Shown: one piece after another, positions 24,490-33,087 of the stretch | Layout: each line of letters starts with the position of its first letter | Position numbering within the stretch: the first letter of the stretch is position 1 | Source of the DNA: Succinivibrio dextrinosolvens DSM 3072 | Lineage (GTDB): Bacteria; Pseudomonadota; Gammaproteobacteria; Enterobacterales; Succinivibrionaceae | Direction: 5' to 3' | Assembly (NCBI RefSeq): GCF_900167015.1 | Contig: NZ_FUXX01000001.1 | Location: forward strand, 62,001-126,000 | Length of the DNA: 64,000 bases | The notes under the pieces: model-generated | What the model was told of the DNA's origin: nothing | Seen by the model: the letters and a program-made list of their open reading frames with translations, nothing else | Database searches by the model: none | Position numbers and translations under genes: made by a program

Positions 24490-26213
24490 CAGTTACCTTC
24501 CTTCTTTACCTGTGGAGCTGCTGATTCAGATTCTTTCTTATCTGTAGCTGCTGAAGTCTTGCTTACTGGCTTGTCTGCTTTTTTCTGATTCTTGTAAAGA
24601 TTGAATCTGGTCTGAGCATGAGCGTTAAACAGTGGGACGCTTGACAGCTGATCTGGTTTTGCTGATGCAATGTCGTTATTTGAGATTTCATCAATAATCT
24701 CAAGGTTTGCAGTTACATCTGCATTATTGATGTCATAGTAGGCTGAGATGTGTTTCTTGATTTCATCAAGATTGTGAGCAAAGCTCTCCTGATCCTTGTT
24801 GAACAGGGCAATCTTTGCAAGAAGAATCTCTGTTTTGATGTTCTGCAGCAGAATAGCAGACTGTTCTGGAGACAGATACTGGTTTACAACACCGTCATTG
24901 CGTCTTCTGACTTCAATGAATCTTGAGGAGAACTCCTTAAGAGATGTCAGAAGATTTTCCTTCCAGTCACTGATGCTGTCAGTTGTGCCTTTAGCCTTCT
25001 GATAGGCTGCCTTTTTCTGTGCCTCTGTAAGGAATTCATTGAGCGGCATATTGTCAACATTGTTGTAGACACTGTCGAGCTTGTAGAGAATACCCTTTGA
25101 ATCAACATGTTCCACTTTCTTAAGAGAAAGAATATCCTTGCTGATTGCCTCTCTGATCTGGTTTACTGCAGGCTCGTCAATCTTGACTAAAAGCATGTCA
25201 GCCTGAGACAGATTCAGAAGAACGCCTTCAATGTTGTCACTGAAGCTTAGAATATTCTGTGCATTAGAAACCAGGAAGTAGCTCTTGGCAACAAGCCAGT
25301 CGTTAGGATTTCTGTCCATATAGTCATTCAGACGGATATTAACTGCCTCGGTCTGCTTGTTTGCCTTGTCGATGGTTTTCTGCAGTGTCTCCTGCTGGCT
25401 CTTGAGGATGTTGTTCTGATTCTTCAGCTCATCATTTGCCTTCAGAAGATTGGTTACTCTTTCATCCTTGGCTTTAATCTGATTATATAAATCGTTAATC
25501 TTTCCCTCGGTCACCGTTACGTTGGAGCTGGTCTGCTGTACCTGATGCTGAATCTCCATGATATCGCTGTACTTCTGCTTATCAAGATAGTAAGCACCGT
25601 ATCCTGCAGCACCAATTACCAGAATTAAGGCAAATGTAAGCAGATTTACTCTGGATTTTAAGGATGATACCTGAGGAAGCAGACGGTCATACTCGGTTGC
25701 GGGTACGATCTGCTGTGTTTTTTCGTCATTCATGTGTAATGGCTCTTCTTTTTTCTGTAGTTCTGTCAGCTGTGTATTGGCAACAGATTTATTTTCATGA
25801 GGCTTACTATTAAGCTCCTCTGATGGGCTTTTATTGCTACGTTCAGCCTTATCATTAGGAATTTCAGCACTCTTTGAGGTTTCTTTCTTAATGTCTTTTG
25901 TATAATTCTGTGTGTACTGCTGAGGATTTCTGTTCTGAAATTTATTGTCTGAAGTATTTTTGCTCTGAGAATTGTACTTATGCGGATCAAAGCTGTTTCT
26001 GAGCTCTGAATGGCTGCCAGTTGTCTTTCTGGCTGTAATCTTATCTGGTTCTGAGTCTAACAGAATCTTTGCCTGATTGAGGGTAGCATCAACTTCCCTG
26101 TTTAATTTTGCCTGCATCAGTTTGTCATTTTTTTCTGGTACAGCTCTATCTGGTCTCGCTTCAATCTTTGTTGAAGGTGTATTTGTTATGTTTGCTCTGT
26201 GATTGTTAGACAT
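24489..26213 (-). CDS. hemX: HemX family protein with long N-terminal extension
   Basis: 574 residues from ATG 26213 (the frame extends to a TTG at 26237 without support). E. coli HemX has 393: here about 185 disordered Asn/Lys/Ser-rich residues precede the single membrane helix (about 190-209). After it comes a coiled coil (about 225-300) and the HemX domain with NDWLVAKSYFLVSNAQNIL and RRNDGVVNQYLSPEQSAILLQ split by ordinary sequence, then a charged tail. The protein is often misnamed uroporphyrinogen methyltransferase but lacks that catalytic domain. Coupled to hemY; divergent from cyaA. Confidence 0.9.
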   Translation of the reverse strand: MSNNHRANITNTPSTKIEARPDRAVPEKNDKLMQAKLNREVDATLNQAKILLDSEPDKITARKTTGSHSELRNSFDPHKYNSQSKNTSDNKFQNRNPQQYTQNYTKDIKKETSKSAEIPNDKAERSNKSPSEELNSKPHENKSVANTQLTELQKKEEPLHMNDEKTQQIVPATEYDRLLPQVSSLKSRVNLLTFALILVIGAAGYGAYYLDKQKYSDIMEIQHQVQQTSSNVTVTEGKINDLYNQIKAKDERVTNLLKANDELKNQNNILKSQQETLQKTIDKANKQTEAVNIRLNDYMDRNPNDWLVAKSYFLVSNAQNILSFSDNIEGVLLNLSQADMLLVKIDEPAVNQIREAISKDILSLKKVEHVDSKGILYKLDSVYNNVDNMPLNEFLTEAQKKAAYQKAKGTTDSISDWKENLLTSLKEFSSRFIEVRRRNDGVVNQYLSPEQSAILLQNIKTEILLAKIALFNKDQESFAHNLDEIKKHISAYYDINNADVTANLEIIDEISNNDIASAKPDQLSSVPLFNAHAQTRFNLYKNQKKADKPVSKTSAATDKKESESAAPQVKKEGN

Positions 26214-26415
26214 ATTATTTATCTCTATTAAAAGCAAAAAATTTGTATTTTTTATAATACCATGTATAGATCCTATTTATATGAATAAGCAAGATTTTGT
26301 GCTTTGACAAGTAGCGATTGATCACTTTTTTGAGTGAATTCATAATATATTTTGGTAAAATTAGATTACACGTAGATTTGTTTTAACAGGATTTTAAAGA
26401 GGCAAGGCTTTATAT

Positions 26416-28887
26416 ATGGATAAAGCTCAGTTTGAAAGAAGATTTTCAAAAGTGAGTTCCTTTAATAGAGGCCGTTTTGCTATTGCCCGACAGATCATGA
26501 CTAAAAATGTCAATGAAGTTCTGGATCTTGTTCCTATCCTTATTAACTACAACCACCCCGCAATTCCCGGCTACAGAGAAAACGGCGTTCCTTATGGAAT
26601 CGACATGTTTACTCCTAATGATTTTCAGCGCAGTTACCTCAGACAGAGAGGCATCGACCCGGATGCACCTTCATCTTCGTTCTGGCCTGTATATGCTCTT
26701 TATGCCATGGGAAGTACCTCATCAATAGCTCAGGGCCAGAAATCTGACCTTGATATCTGGGTTTGTGTAAGCAAGGATCTTCCTCATTTTGAGATGAATC
26801 TTCTGGCCGAAAAGTGCAAGTTCATCTCCTCATTCTGTAAGGCTCTAGGTGCTGATGTTAACCTCTTTGTAACTGCAGAGAACCGTTTTATCAGCGGCGA
26901 ACACGGTACCATGGATACAGAGGACTGCGGTTCTGCCCAGTCTCTTTTCCTTCTGGATGAGTTCTACAGATCATCCTTCAGAATCTGCGGTCGCTATATT
27001 GTCTGGTACATGATTTCTCTTGAGGATGAGCTTCGCGATTATGCCGGTGAGGCCGAGAAATTCTACGAACTTGATTTTCTGATTAAGGATCAGTGGTTTG
27101 ATTTTGGATCGGTAGCTAAATGCTCTCCTGTGGAGTATTTCGGTTCTGGAATGTGGCTTGTATATAAAGGTATCGATCATCCTTTCAAGGCGGTTTTAAA
27201 GATCCTGCTGATGGAAGCCTATGCCTCTGAATATACTAATACCATGCTCTTATCAATGGAGCTTAAATCCTCCATTATCAGCAGCCGAAGTTTCGGCTTA
27301 GGGCATGATTCCTATTACATCCTTTATAAAAAGGTTTCAAAGTATCTATCAAAGATCAATGATATAGAACGTCTGAATCTGGTAAGAAGATGCTTCTACC
27401 TGAAGCTTCTTGAGGCTGTTGATGGGCAGCAGAAGAGTACTTTTTTAACCAGGAGAAAGACACTTCTTCGAAGAGTGGCAGCTCTCTGGAACTGGTCTCG
27501 CAACTATATAGATGATATTTCCTCGAAAAAGAACTGGAATGTAAGCTCTTTAAGACTTATTCAGACTCAGCTTCAGGAATCTCTGCTGAAAAGTTATAAG
27601 GCTCTGCTGCGATTCTCTGTAACACACGGAATCGAATATGCAATTACATCCGATGATGCAGGTGTTCTTTCAAGAAAAATCTATGCTTCCATCGACAAGT
27701 ATCCAGGCAAAATCATGCAGATTTACAAGGAAGCGAGCTCCTTTATGGAAGAGGAGACTCTGACTTTAGTTCTTCCTTCGCCTAATACTGTCTGCCGTCA
27801 TGGCTGGCATGTGTACCCATGTGACCGTAACAGTCTTGATCTGCTTTCCACAAAAGTTGTATACATTGCCCCAAGAGCTGTTGAGATGGTGGCATGGCTA
27901 ACTGTAAATAACGTGCTTTCAAACCGTACCAAGGTTTACGTATGCGGTAGCAACTCAACAGTTGATTTCAAGAAAATCAAGAGACTTTCTGACGATATCA
28001 AGAGATTCTTTTTCTCTAAGACAATTCATGTAAGAGAGGATGATTTAAGGCAGGCCCGCAACATTGTTAAGTCAATGATTGTGATTAACTTTGAAAATGA
28101 CTTTACCAGAAAGTTTATGATTTCAAATTCAGACCTTGAACTTGGTGATACTCTGTCATGCGGACGACAGAAAATGTGTCTGGTGGGCTCTATTGATGTT
28201 ATCTCGTTAAATTCATGGGGCGAGATTACCTCTCATTCATATTCTGACGGTGAGCTTGGCGTGGTTGAGCTTTTAGCTTCAATTCTTCGTGGAAGTTCAA
28301 TTACAGACTCTCATCGAGACATGATTGATTTTGATAACAGAGTTAAGGTCTGCAGCTATTCTTCAGAGCATGGTGATTTAATCAGATACGATCTTGAATC
28401 AACCATCAAGGGAATTTTAGGCTGCTTTAGCGATTACGAGTCAACCTATGTGTTCAATGTGTCTCACAACACTTACGAGGCTCGCGTAAGTGACAATAAG
28501 AATGATGTTTCCATTATCAGAAGAAGTATGTTCCGTGCATCTGATGATGACGTTACTATTCTGTCACGTTTTGGCATGAGACCTGAGTATGCGCTCCAGG
28601 TTCCTGCATCCGTTGAGCATCATGCAACTTTAGGCATTATGCAGTATTTCTTTGCCAGAGAGGACGAAGGCTGGAAGATCTATATTGTAAACGAGCGAAA
28701 TGAAGTAAAGATCTTCTATGGTTTCAATGGATCACGTGCATCTCTGGTAAATTCAATCAACAGATATTACACCGCTCTGTCGGATGCAAATTCAACCAAA
28801 TCAACTCTGAATTTCAATCTTCCACAGTATTTTGTACTTGGAAATGATCAAAAATCGATCCATCCGTTCACAATTTCCAATAAATAG
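26416..28887 (+). CDS. cyaA: Class I adenylate cyclase
   Basis: 823 residues (E. coli 848). The N-terminal catalytic domain has ALYAMGSTSSIAQGQ followed by KSDLDIWVCV, the Gly-Ser and DxD nucleotidyltransferase residues of enterobacterial-type cyclases; the C-terminal half is the glucose/PTS-responsive regulatory region. It makes cAMP for CRP. The position, divergent from hemX, matches enteric order except that hemC and hemD are missing between them. AAAGAGG lies about 10 bases before the ATG. A TTGACA occurs at 26304-26309 but without a fitting -10. Confidence 0.96.
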   Translation: MDKAQFERRFSKVSSFNRGRFAIARQIMTKNVNEVLDLVPILINYNHPAIPGYRENGVPYGIDMFTPNDFQRSYLRQRGIDPDAPSSSFWPVYALYAMGSTSSIAQGQKSDLDIWVCVSKDLPHFEMNLLAEKCKFISSFCKALGADVNLFVTAENRFISGEHGTMDTEDCGSAQSLFLLDEFYRSSFRICGRYIVWYMISLEDELRDYAGEAEKFYELDFLIKDQWFDFGSVAKCSPVEYFGSGMWLVYKGIDHPFKAVLKILLMEAYASEYTNTMLLSMELKSSIISSRSFGLGHDSYYILYKKVSKYLSKINDIERLNLVRRCFYLKLLEAVDGQQKSTFLTRRKTLLRRVAALWNWSRNYIDDISSKKNWNVSSLRLIQTQLQESLLKSYKALLRFSVTHGIEYAITSDDAGVLSRKIYASIDKYPGKIMQIYKEASSFMEEETLTLVLPSPNTVCRHGWHVYPCDRNSLDLLSTKVVYIAPRAVEMVAWLTVNNVLSNRTKVYVCGSNSTVDFKKIKRLSDDIKRFFFSKTIHVREDDLRQARNIVKSMIVINFENDFTRKFMISNSDLELGDTLSCGRQKMCLVGSIDVISLNSWGEITSHSYSDGELGVVELLASILRGSSITDSHRDMIDFDNRVKVCSYSSEHGDLIRYDLESTIKGILGCFSDYESTYVFNVSHNTYEARVSDNKNDVSIIRRSMFRASDDDVTILSRFGMRPEYALQVPASVEHHATLGIMQYFFAREDEGWKIYIVNERNEVKIFYGFNGSRASLVNSINRYYTALSDANSTKSTLNFNLPQYFVLGNDQKSIHPFTISNK

Positions 28888-28910
28888 TGCCAAATTGGAT
28901 CATTTTGGAT

Positions 28911-28929
28911 ATACTTTCATTGAAAGTAT
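28911..28929. repeat. Short palindrome between cyaA and lptM
   Basis: ATACTTTCA and TGAAAGTAT separated by one T. It may fold at the cyaA mRNA 3' end, but the loop would open the inner pairs and there is only a weak T-run. Confidence 0.4.
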
Positions 28930-28970
28930 GAAAGATTTTTCATAACTAAGAAATAAATAGGTTAATCAAA

Positions 28971-29177
28971 TTGAATAAAATTTTTGTATTACTGTCACTA
29001 ACCGTTGCTACATTATTCTTATATGGCTGTGGTATAAAAGGCCCTCTCTATATAGAAAAAGATCCAGTAACCAATACTCAGGCCCAAAAGGCAGATCAGC
29101 AACAGCCTGGAACTCAAGGCGAGAATGGTAATAGTAGTGAGTCTGAAGCTGCTGATAGTCAGCCTGTACTCTATTAA
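28971..29177 (+). CDS. lptM: LptM (LppL/YifL) lipoprotein
   Basis: 68 residues from a TTG start. Signal sequence ends in a lipobox LYGC with Cys20, followed by GIKGPLYIE, the signature LptM segment (CGLKGPLY in E. coli). LptM helps mature LptD at the outer membrane. The remaining tail is low-complexity Gln/Ser/Glu and longer than the E. coli form. Its place before lysA-dapF is conserved in Vibrio and Aeromonas relatives. No strong ribosome site is visible before the TTG. Confidence 0.88.
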   Translation: MNKIFVLLSLTVATLFLYGCGIKGPLYIEKDPVTNTQAQKADQQQPGTQGENGNSSESEAADSQPVLY

Positions 29178-29243
29178 AATTCTAAATGGTTGTTAACCTG
29201 TCTGTATCCTCCGATACGCTTGATAGACTAATGGATTTGGAAA

Positions 29244-30491
29244 ATGGATTTTTTTGGCTTTAAAGATTCAGATTTATATGCGGAATCTGTGAAAATTTCT
29301 GATATTGCATCTCAGTACGGTACTCCTTTATATGTATACTCAAAAGCTACCTTAACTAAACATGTACAGGCTTTTGAAGCTGCTCTGAAAAGTCGGAAAC
29401 ATCTTGTCTGCTTTGCTGTAAAAGCCTGTTCAAATCTAGCAGTCCTGAATCTGATGGCAAAGCTGGGCGCAGGATTTGATATTGTGTCCGAAGGTGAGCT
29501 TCGCCGTGTTATCGCTGCAGGCGGTGATCCTTCAAAGGTCGTATTCTCAGGAGTTGGTAAGAGTGAGTCTGAAATCGAATTCGCTCTTTCTCAGAAGATC
29601 AACTGTCTGAATATTGAATCACCTGAAGAGATTGATACTGTAATCAAGGTAGCCAAGAGACTGAATGTTGTGGCTCCTGTTGCTCTTAGAGTAAATCCAG
29701 GCGTTGATGCCAAGACTCATCCTTCAATCTCAACCGGACTTAAGAACAACAAGTTTGGTGTCAGCGAGGAGCTGGCATTTGATTTATACAAGAGAATGGC
29801 ATCAGAGCCTTGTCTTAAGGTTTCAGGCATTGACTGCCATATCGGTTCACAGATGACTTCTGTTGAGCCTATAATTGAGGCTTCAGAAAAACTTATAACC
29901 TTATATAATAAGCTATTATCTGCAGGTATTAAGGTTGATCACATTGATGTCGGCGGTGGTCTTGGTGTTATCTATGATAACGAGACTCCTCCAAGCCCAG
30001 AGGAATATGTTGCTCCTATTCTGAAGAAACTTGAGGGACTTGATGTTGCTCTGTATGTTGAGCCTGGACGCGCCATGGTAGCCAATGCAGCAGTGCTTCT
30101 GGCAAAGGTTCTCTATCAGAAAGACAACGGCGATAAGCATTTTGTGATAACAGATACTGCAATGAATGATATGATACGTCCTGCATTATATGGCGCAAAA
30201 ATGACCATTATTAATGCTTATAAGCATGCTGATGTTCCTGCTGTGAAGTCAGATGTTGTAGGACCTATCTGTGAAAGCGATGATTTCCTTGGTAAAGATC
30301 GTTCACTTAGTGTAAAAAATGGCGATATCTTGGTTGTAAGAGGTGCCGGAGCCTACGGTTCCTCAATGGCATCGACCTATAACACACGCCGTCTGTGTGC
30401 GGAAGTTATGGTTGATGGCGATAAGACTGCTCTTATCAAGAAGAGACAGTCCTTCGAAGATATCTGGAAGGATGAAATTATTCCAGAATAA
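29244..30491 (+). CDS. lysA: Diaminopimelate decarboxylase
   Basis: 415 residues. Alanine-racemase-like PLP barrel with Schiff-base Lys60 in FAVKACSN, then HIGSQ, DVGGGLG, EPGRAMVANA and the active-site GPICESDDFLG of the partner-contributed cysteine. All catalytic residues appear intact. It decarboxylates meso-diaminopimelate to lysine, the last step of the pathway whose earlier steps are encoded by dapF-dapL at 9.5-11.6 kb. It is 9 bases upstream of the second dapF and in the same operon as lptM, xerC, yigB and uvrD. Confidence 0.97.
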   Translation: MDFFGFKDSDLYAESVKISDIASQYGTPLYVYSKATLTKHVQAFEAALKSRKHLVCFAVKACSNLAVLNLMAKLGAGFDIVSEGELRRVIAAGGDPSKVVFSGVGKSESEIEFALSQKINCLNIESPEEIDTVIKVAKRLNVVAPVALRVNPGVDAKTHPSISTGLKNNKFGVSEELAFDLYKRMASEPCLKVSGIDCHIGSQMTSVEPIIEASEKLITLYNKLLSAGIKVDHIDVGGGLGVIYDNETPPSPEEYVAPILKKLEGLDVALYVEPGRAMVANAAVLLAKVLYQKDNGDKHFVITDTAMNDMIRPALYGAKMTIINAYKHADVPAVKSDVVGPICESDDFLGKDRSLSVKNGDILVVRGAGAYGSSMASTYNTRRLCAEVMVDGDKTALIKKRQSFEDIWKDEIIPE

Positions 30492-30500
30492 AGGATTAAC

Positions 30501-31337
30501 ATGATTTTTAAATTTTCCAAAATGCAGTGCTGCGGCAACGACTTCATGTTCGTTGACGGCATAACTCAGAAGGCTTTTTTCTCTCCTGAACTTATCAGGA
30601 AGCTCGCTGACAGACATTTTGGAATTGGTTTTGATCAGTTGATTCTTGTTGAACCTCCATTTGATCCTGAGGTTGATTTTCACTTCAGGATCTTCAATTC
30701 TGACGGTACCGAAGTTCAGATAGGTGCAAATGCAGCTGCCTGCTTCATTAACTTCGTTATCGAACATAAACTTACTGCCAAAAACGATCTTCAGGTAAGC
30801 TCTGCCTCAAGACTGCTGCAGGTTAAGCTCAACGATAATGGTTCTGTGTGTGTAAATGCGGGAGCTCCTTCCTTTGCTCCTGAGGATATTCCATATGCCT
30901 CACTGCATACTTCACAGTCCTATCCTTTTACCTTTGCTGACGGACAGGAACTGTCACACAGTGTTGTCTCCATGGGCAACCCTCATGCTGTATTCTTTGT
31001 TGATGATCTGAACTCAATTCCTCTTGAGAAGTACGGAAAAGAGGTTGAATCATCCGAGAAGTTCCCTGAAAAGGTTAATGTTACCTTTGCAAAGATTGAG
31101 AATGAGCACGAGATTTCTCTTAAGATCTTTGAACGTGGATGCGGTGTAACTCTGGCCAACGGAACCTGTGCCTGTGCTGCCTGTGTCAGCGGTATTACCT
31201 CAGGAAAGCTTGTCTCTCCTGTGAAGGTTAAGATGCCTGGAGGAGAGGCCAAGGTTGAATGGAACGGCGGCAGGGAATCAGTTCTGCTGACTGTTTCCTC
31301 AATCTCTCGTGTCTTTGACGGCACTTTTGTTGTGTAA
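30501..31337 (+). CDS. dapF: DapF-family protein lacking both catalytic cysteines (probable pseudoenzyme)
   Basis: 278 residues, the usual DapF length (E. coli 274), in the ancestral position between lysA and xerC. The fold is retained from MQCCGNDF to the end, and substrate-contact motifs persist: GIGFDQ, RIFNSDG, SMGNPHAV, KVNVTF and ERG. But the first catalytic loop reads EVQIGANAAACF where active enzymes have xxCGNGxRC, placing Gly75 at the cysteine; the second reads GVTLANGTCAC where active enzymes have GETxACGSG, placing Asn220 at the other cysteine. The frame is open, with AAGGA 6 bases before the ATG, arguing against simple decay. It cannot be a normal epimerase; a binding or regulatory role is possible. 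Confidence 0.9.
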   Translation: MIFKFSKMQCCGNDFMFVDGITQKAFFSPELIRKLADRHFGIGFDQLILVEPPFDPEVDFHFRIFNSDGTEVQIGANAAACFINFVIEHKLTAKNDLQVSSASRLLQVKLNDNGSVCVNAGAPSFAPEDIPYASLHTSQSYPFTFADGQELSHSVVSMGNPHAVFFVDDLNSIPLEKYGKEVESSEKFPEKVNVTFAKIENEHEISLKIFERGCGVTLANGTCACAACVSGITSGKLVSPVKVKMPGGEAKVEWNGGRESVLLTVSSISRVFDGTFVV

Positions 31338-31445
31338 CTTGACCTAATTCCTAGTATTTTTTCGATTTTTGTTTAAAAATAACAGAAAAAAGCTCATTTT
31401 TATTCAATTTTTAGGTATTTTTATAAAAAAAGCTGATTTTTGCTT

Positions 31446-32357
31446 ATGCTGAAAGATCTGATTGACAGGTATCTGGACAAGCTGCGTTTTGAGAAACGTT
31501 CAAGTCCTCATACTATTTCCTCCTACCAGAGGGTTCTTCTAAAGGCTCTGGATGTTTTAGAGAGGGAATTCTCTGAGATAAGAGAATGGAAGAATGTCAA
31601 ACTTGATCAGATGCGTGTTATCCAGAGAGAGTTTAATTTTGACGGGGATTTAAACAAGCTTAATAATAACTCTGTCGCGCATGATCTCTACGCTTTAAGC
31701 TCCTTTTTCAGATATCTCGTCTCCATAGATGAAATACCGGATAATCCGTTTTCTCTGGTTAAAGCTCCAAAAATAAAAAGACATCTTCCAAAGATTCTTT
31801 CCATGTCAGAGATTGATGCAATTCTGTCAGTTAATCCTGATACCATCTACGAAACCCGTGATCTGGCTATTGTTGAACTTCTGTTCTCATCAGGACTCCG
31901 TGTTTCTGAACTTGTGGGGCTGGATCTTGATGATTATGACGAGTTTGTCCGCGAGGTTATGGTTCTTGGTAAGGGAAACAAGCAGAGAGTTGTGCCTGTA
32001 AATGACAGTGCAATTGAGCGAATCAACGGTTATCTTGAAATCAGAGATAGCTTTAATCCTCAGGAAAATGCTCTTTTTTTAAACCGTTTCGGACGCAGAC
32101 TGACCACTCGTGCGGTGCAGCAGAATCTTTTAAAGCTCTGTGATAAGGCCTGCGTTACCACTCATTTAAATCCTCATAAGTTAAGGCATTCCTTTGCCAC
32201 TGTCCTACTGCAGGGCGGGGCAGATCTTCGTTCGGTTCAGGAGATGCTTGGTCACTCGTCTCTTGCCGCAACACAGATTTATACTCATCTGGATTTTGAA
32301 CATTTAAAAGACGTATATAATAAGGCTCATCCATTAGCCTCCAGGAAGAAAAATTGA
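31446..32357 (+). CDS. xerC: Site-specific tyrosine recombinase XerC
   Basis: 303 residues from ATG 31446 (a TTG at 31440 is also in frame). SAM-like core-binding domain about 1-90, then the catalytic domain with Arg152 (SSGLRVSELVG), Lys176, His244 and Arg247 (HKLRHSFA), His270 and nucleophile Tyr279 (QIYTHLDF). The LGHSSLAATQIYTHLD stretch and context identify XerC rather than XerD. With XerD and FtsK it resolves chromosome dimers at dif. yigA, which lies before xerC in E. coli, is absent. Overlaps yigB. Confidence 0.95.
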   Translation: MLKDLIDRYLDKLRFEKRSSPHTISSYQRVLLKALDVLEREFSEIREWKNVKLDQMRVIQREFNFDGDLNKLNNNSVAHDLYALSSFFRYLVSIDEIPDNPFSLVKAPKIKRHLPKILSMSEIDAILSVNPDTIYETRDLAIVELLFSSGLRVSELVGLDLDDYDEFVREVMVLGKGNKQRVVPVNDSAIERINGYLEIRDSFNPQENALFLNRFGRRLTTRAVQQNLLKLCDKACVTTHLNPHKLRHSFATVLLQGGADLRSVQEMLGHSSLAATQIYTHLDFEHLKDVYNKAHPLASRKKN

Positions 32358-33085
32358 AATTCTTTAAACAGATTGATCTAAGTAAGATTAAAGTCCTTTC
32401 CTTTGATTTAGATAATACGATTTATGACTGTGAAACAGTTTTAAGAAAGGCTGAGGCCTGGTTTACCCAGTATCTGTGTGATACATACGGATTAGGTGGA
32501 GCCTGCCTTAAATATGATTTCTGGGCTCAGATTAAATCTGAGGTCCTGCATGATAATCCAGAGCTCGCTGATGATGTGACTCTTCTTAGAGAGGTAAGTC
32601 TGGTAGAGGCATTCAGACGTCTTAAGATCCCTTTAGAGAACGGCCTTGCTGATGCTAAGAAGCTGGTTGATCTTTTTGTTGAACACCGTTCATCCGGATT
32701 TGTTCATCAGGATATATATGATATGCTATCTGCCCTTAAGCAGAAATATCCAATGGTTGCGATTTCAAACGGTAACCTTAAGCCATCCAAGATTATGGTG
32801 GACGGATATTTCGAGCGCGATTTCCGTCCCGCTGTAGGAGGTTTGCGCAGAAAGCCATTTGCAGATATGTTTATTGAATGCGCAAAATTTAAAAATGTTA
32901 AAATAGACGAAATCCTGCATATTGGAGATGATCCTTTCACCGATGTATACGGTGCCGTTCAGGCTGGATGCAAATGTGCATGGGTATACAAGGGCTATAC
33001 CGGAATTTCTCCTGATGAAAAGAATCTGAAGGTTCTGCCTGATATTCTTTTAGATAATGTACTTGAACTGAAAACTTTACTGTAA
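32354..33085 (+). CDS. yigB: HAD-family phosphatase YigB
   Basis: 243 residues from a TTG that overlaps the xerC stop by 4 bases, suggesting coupling. HAD motif I is FDLDNTIYD (Asp18 and Asp20), motif II AISNGN, motif III near KPSK and RRKPF, motif IV HIGDDPFTDV. YigB-type enzymes dephosphorylate 5-amino-6-(5-phosphoribitylamino)uracil in riboflavin synthesis, among other substrates. The xerC-yigB-uvrD order is conserved in gammaproteobacteria and underlies the name; exact substrate is inferred. Confidence 0.88.
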   Translation: MKFFKQIDLSKIKVLSFDLDNTIYDCETVLRKAEAWFTQYLCDTYGLGGACLKYDFWAQIKSEVLHDNPELADDVTLLREVSLVEAFRRLKIPLENGLADAKKLVDLFVEHRSSGFVHQDIYDMLSALKQKYPMVAISNGNLKPSKIMVDGYFERDFRPAVGGLRRKPFADMFIECAKFKNVKIDEILHIGDDPFTDVYGAVQAGCKCAWVYKGYTGISPDEKNLKVLPDILLDNVLELKTLL

Positions 33086-33087
33086 AA

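Noticed and set aside
26322-26337. TCACT-N6-AGTGA inverted repeat before cyaA as a CRP site
   Set aside because: The half-sites have opposite polarity to the TGTGA-N6-TCACA consensus.
30363-30767. 134-residue minus-strand ORF across the lysA-dapF junction
   Set aside because: Antisense to two genes with strong homology; composition is that of a shadow frame.
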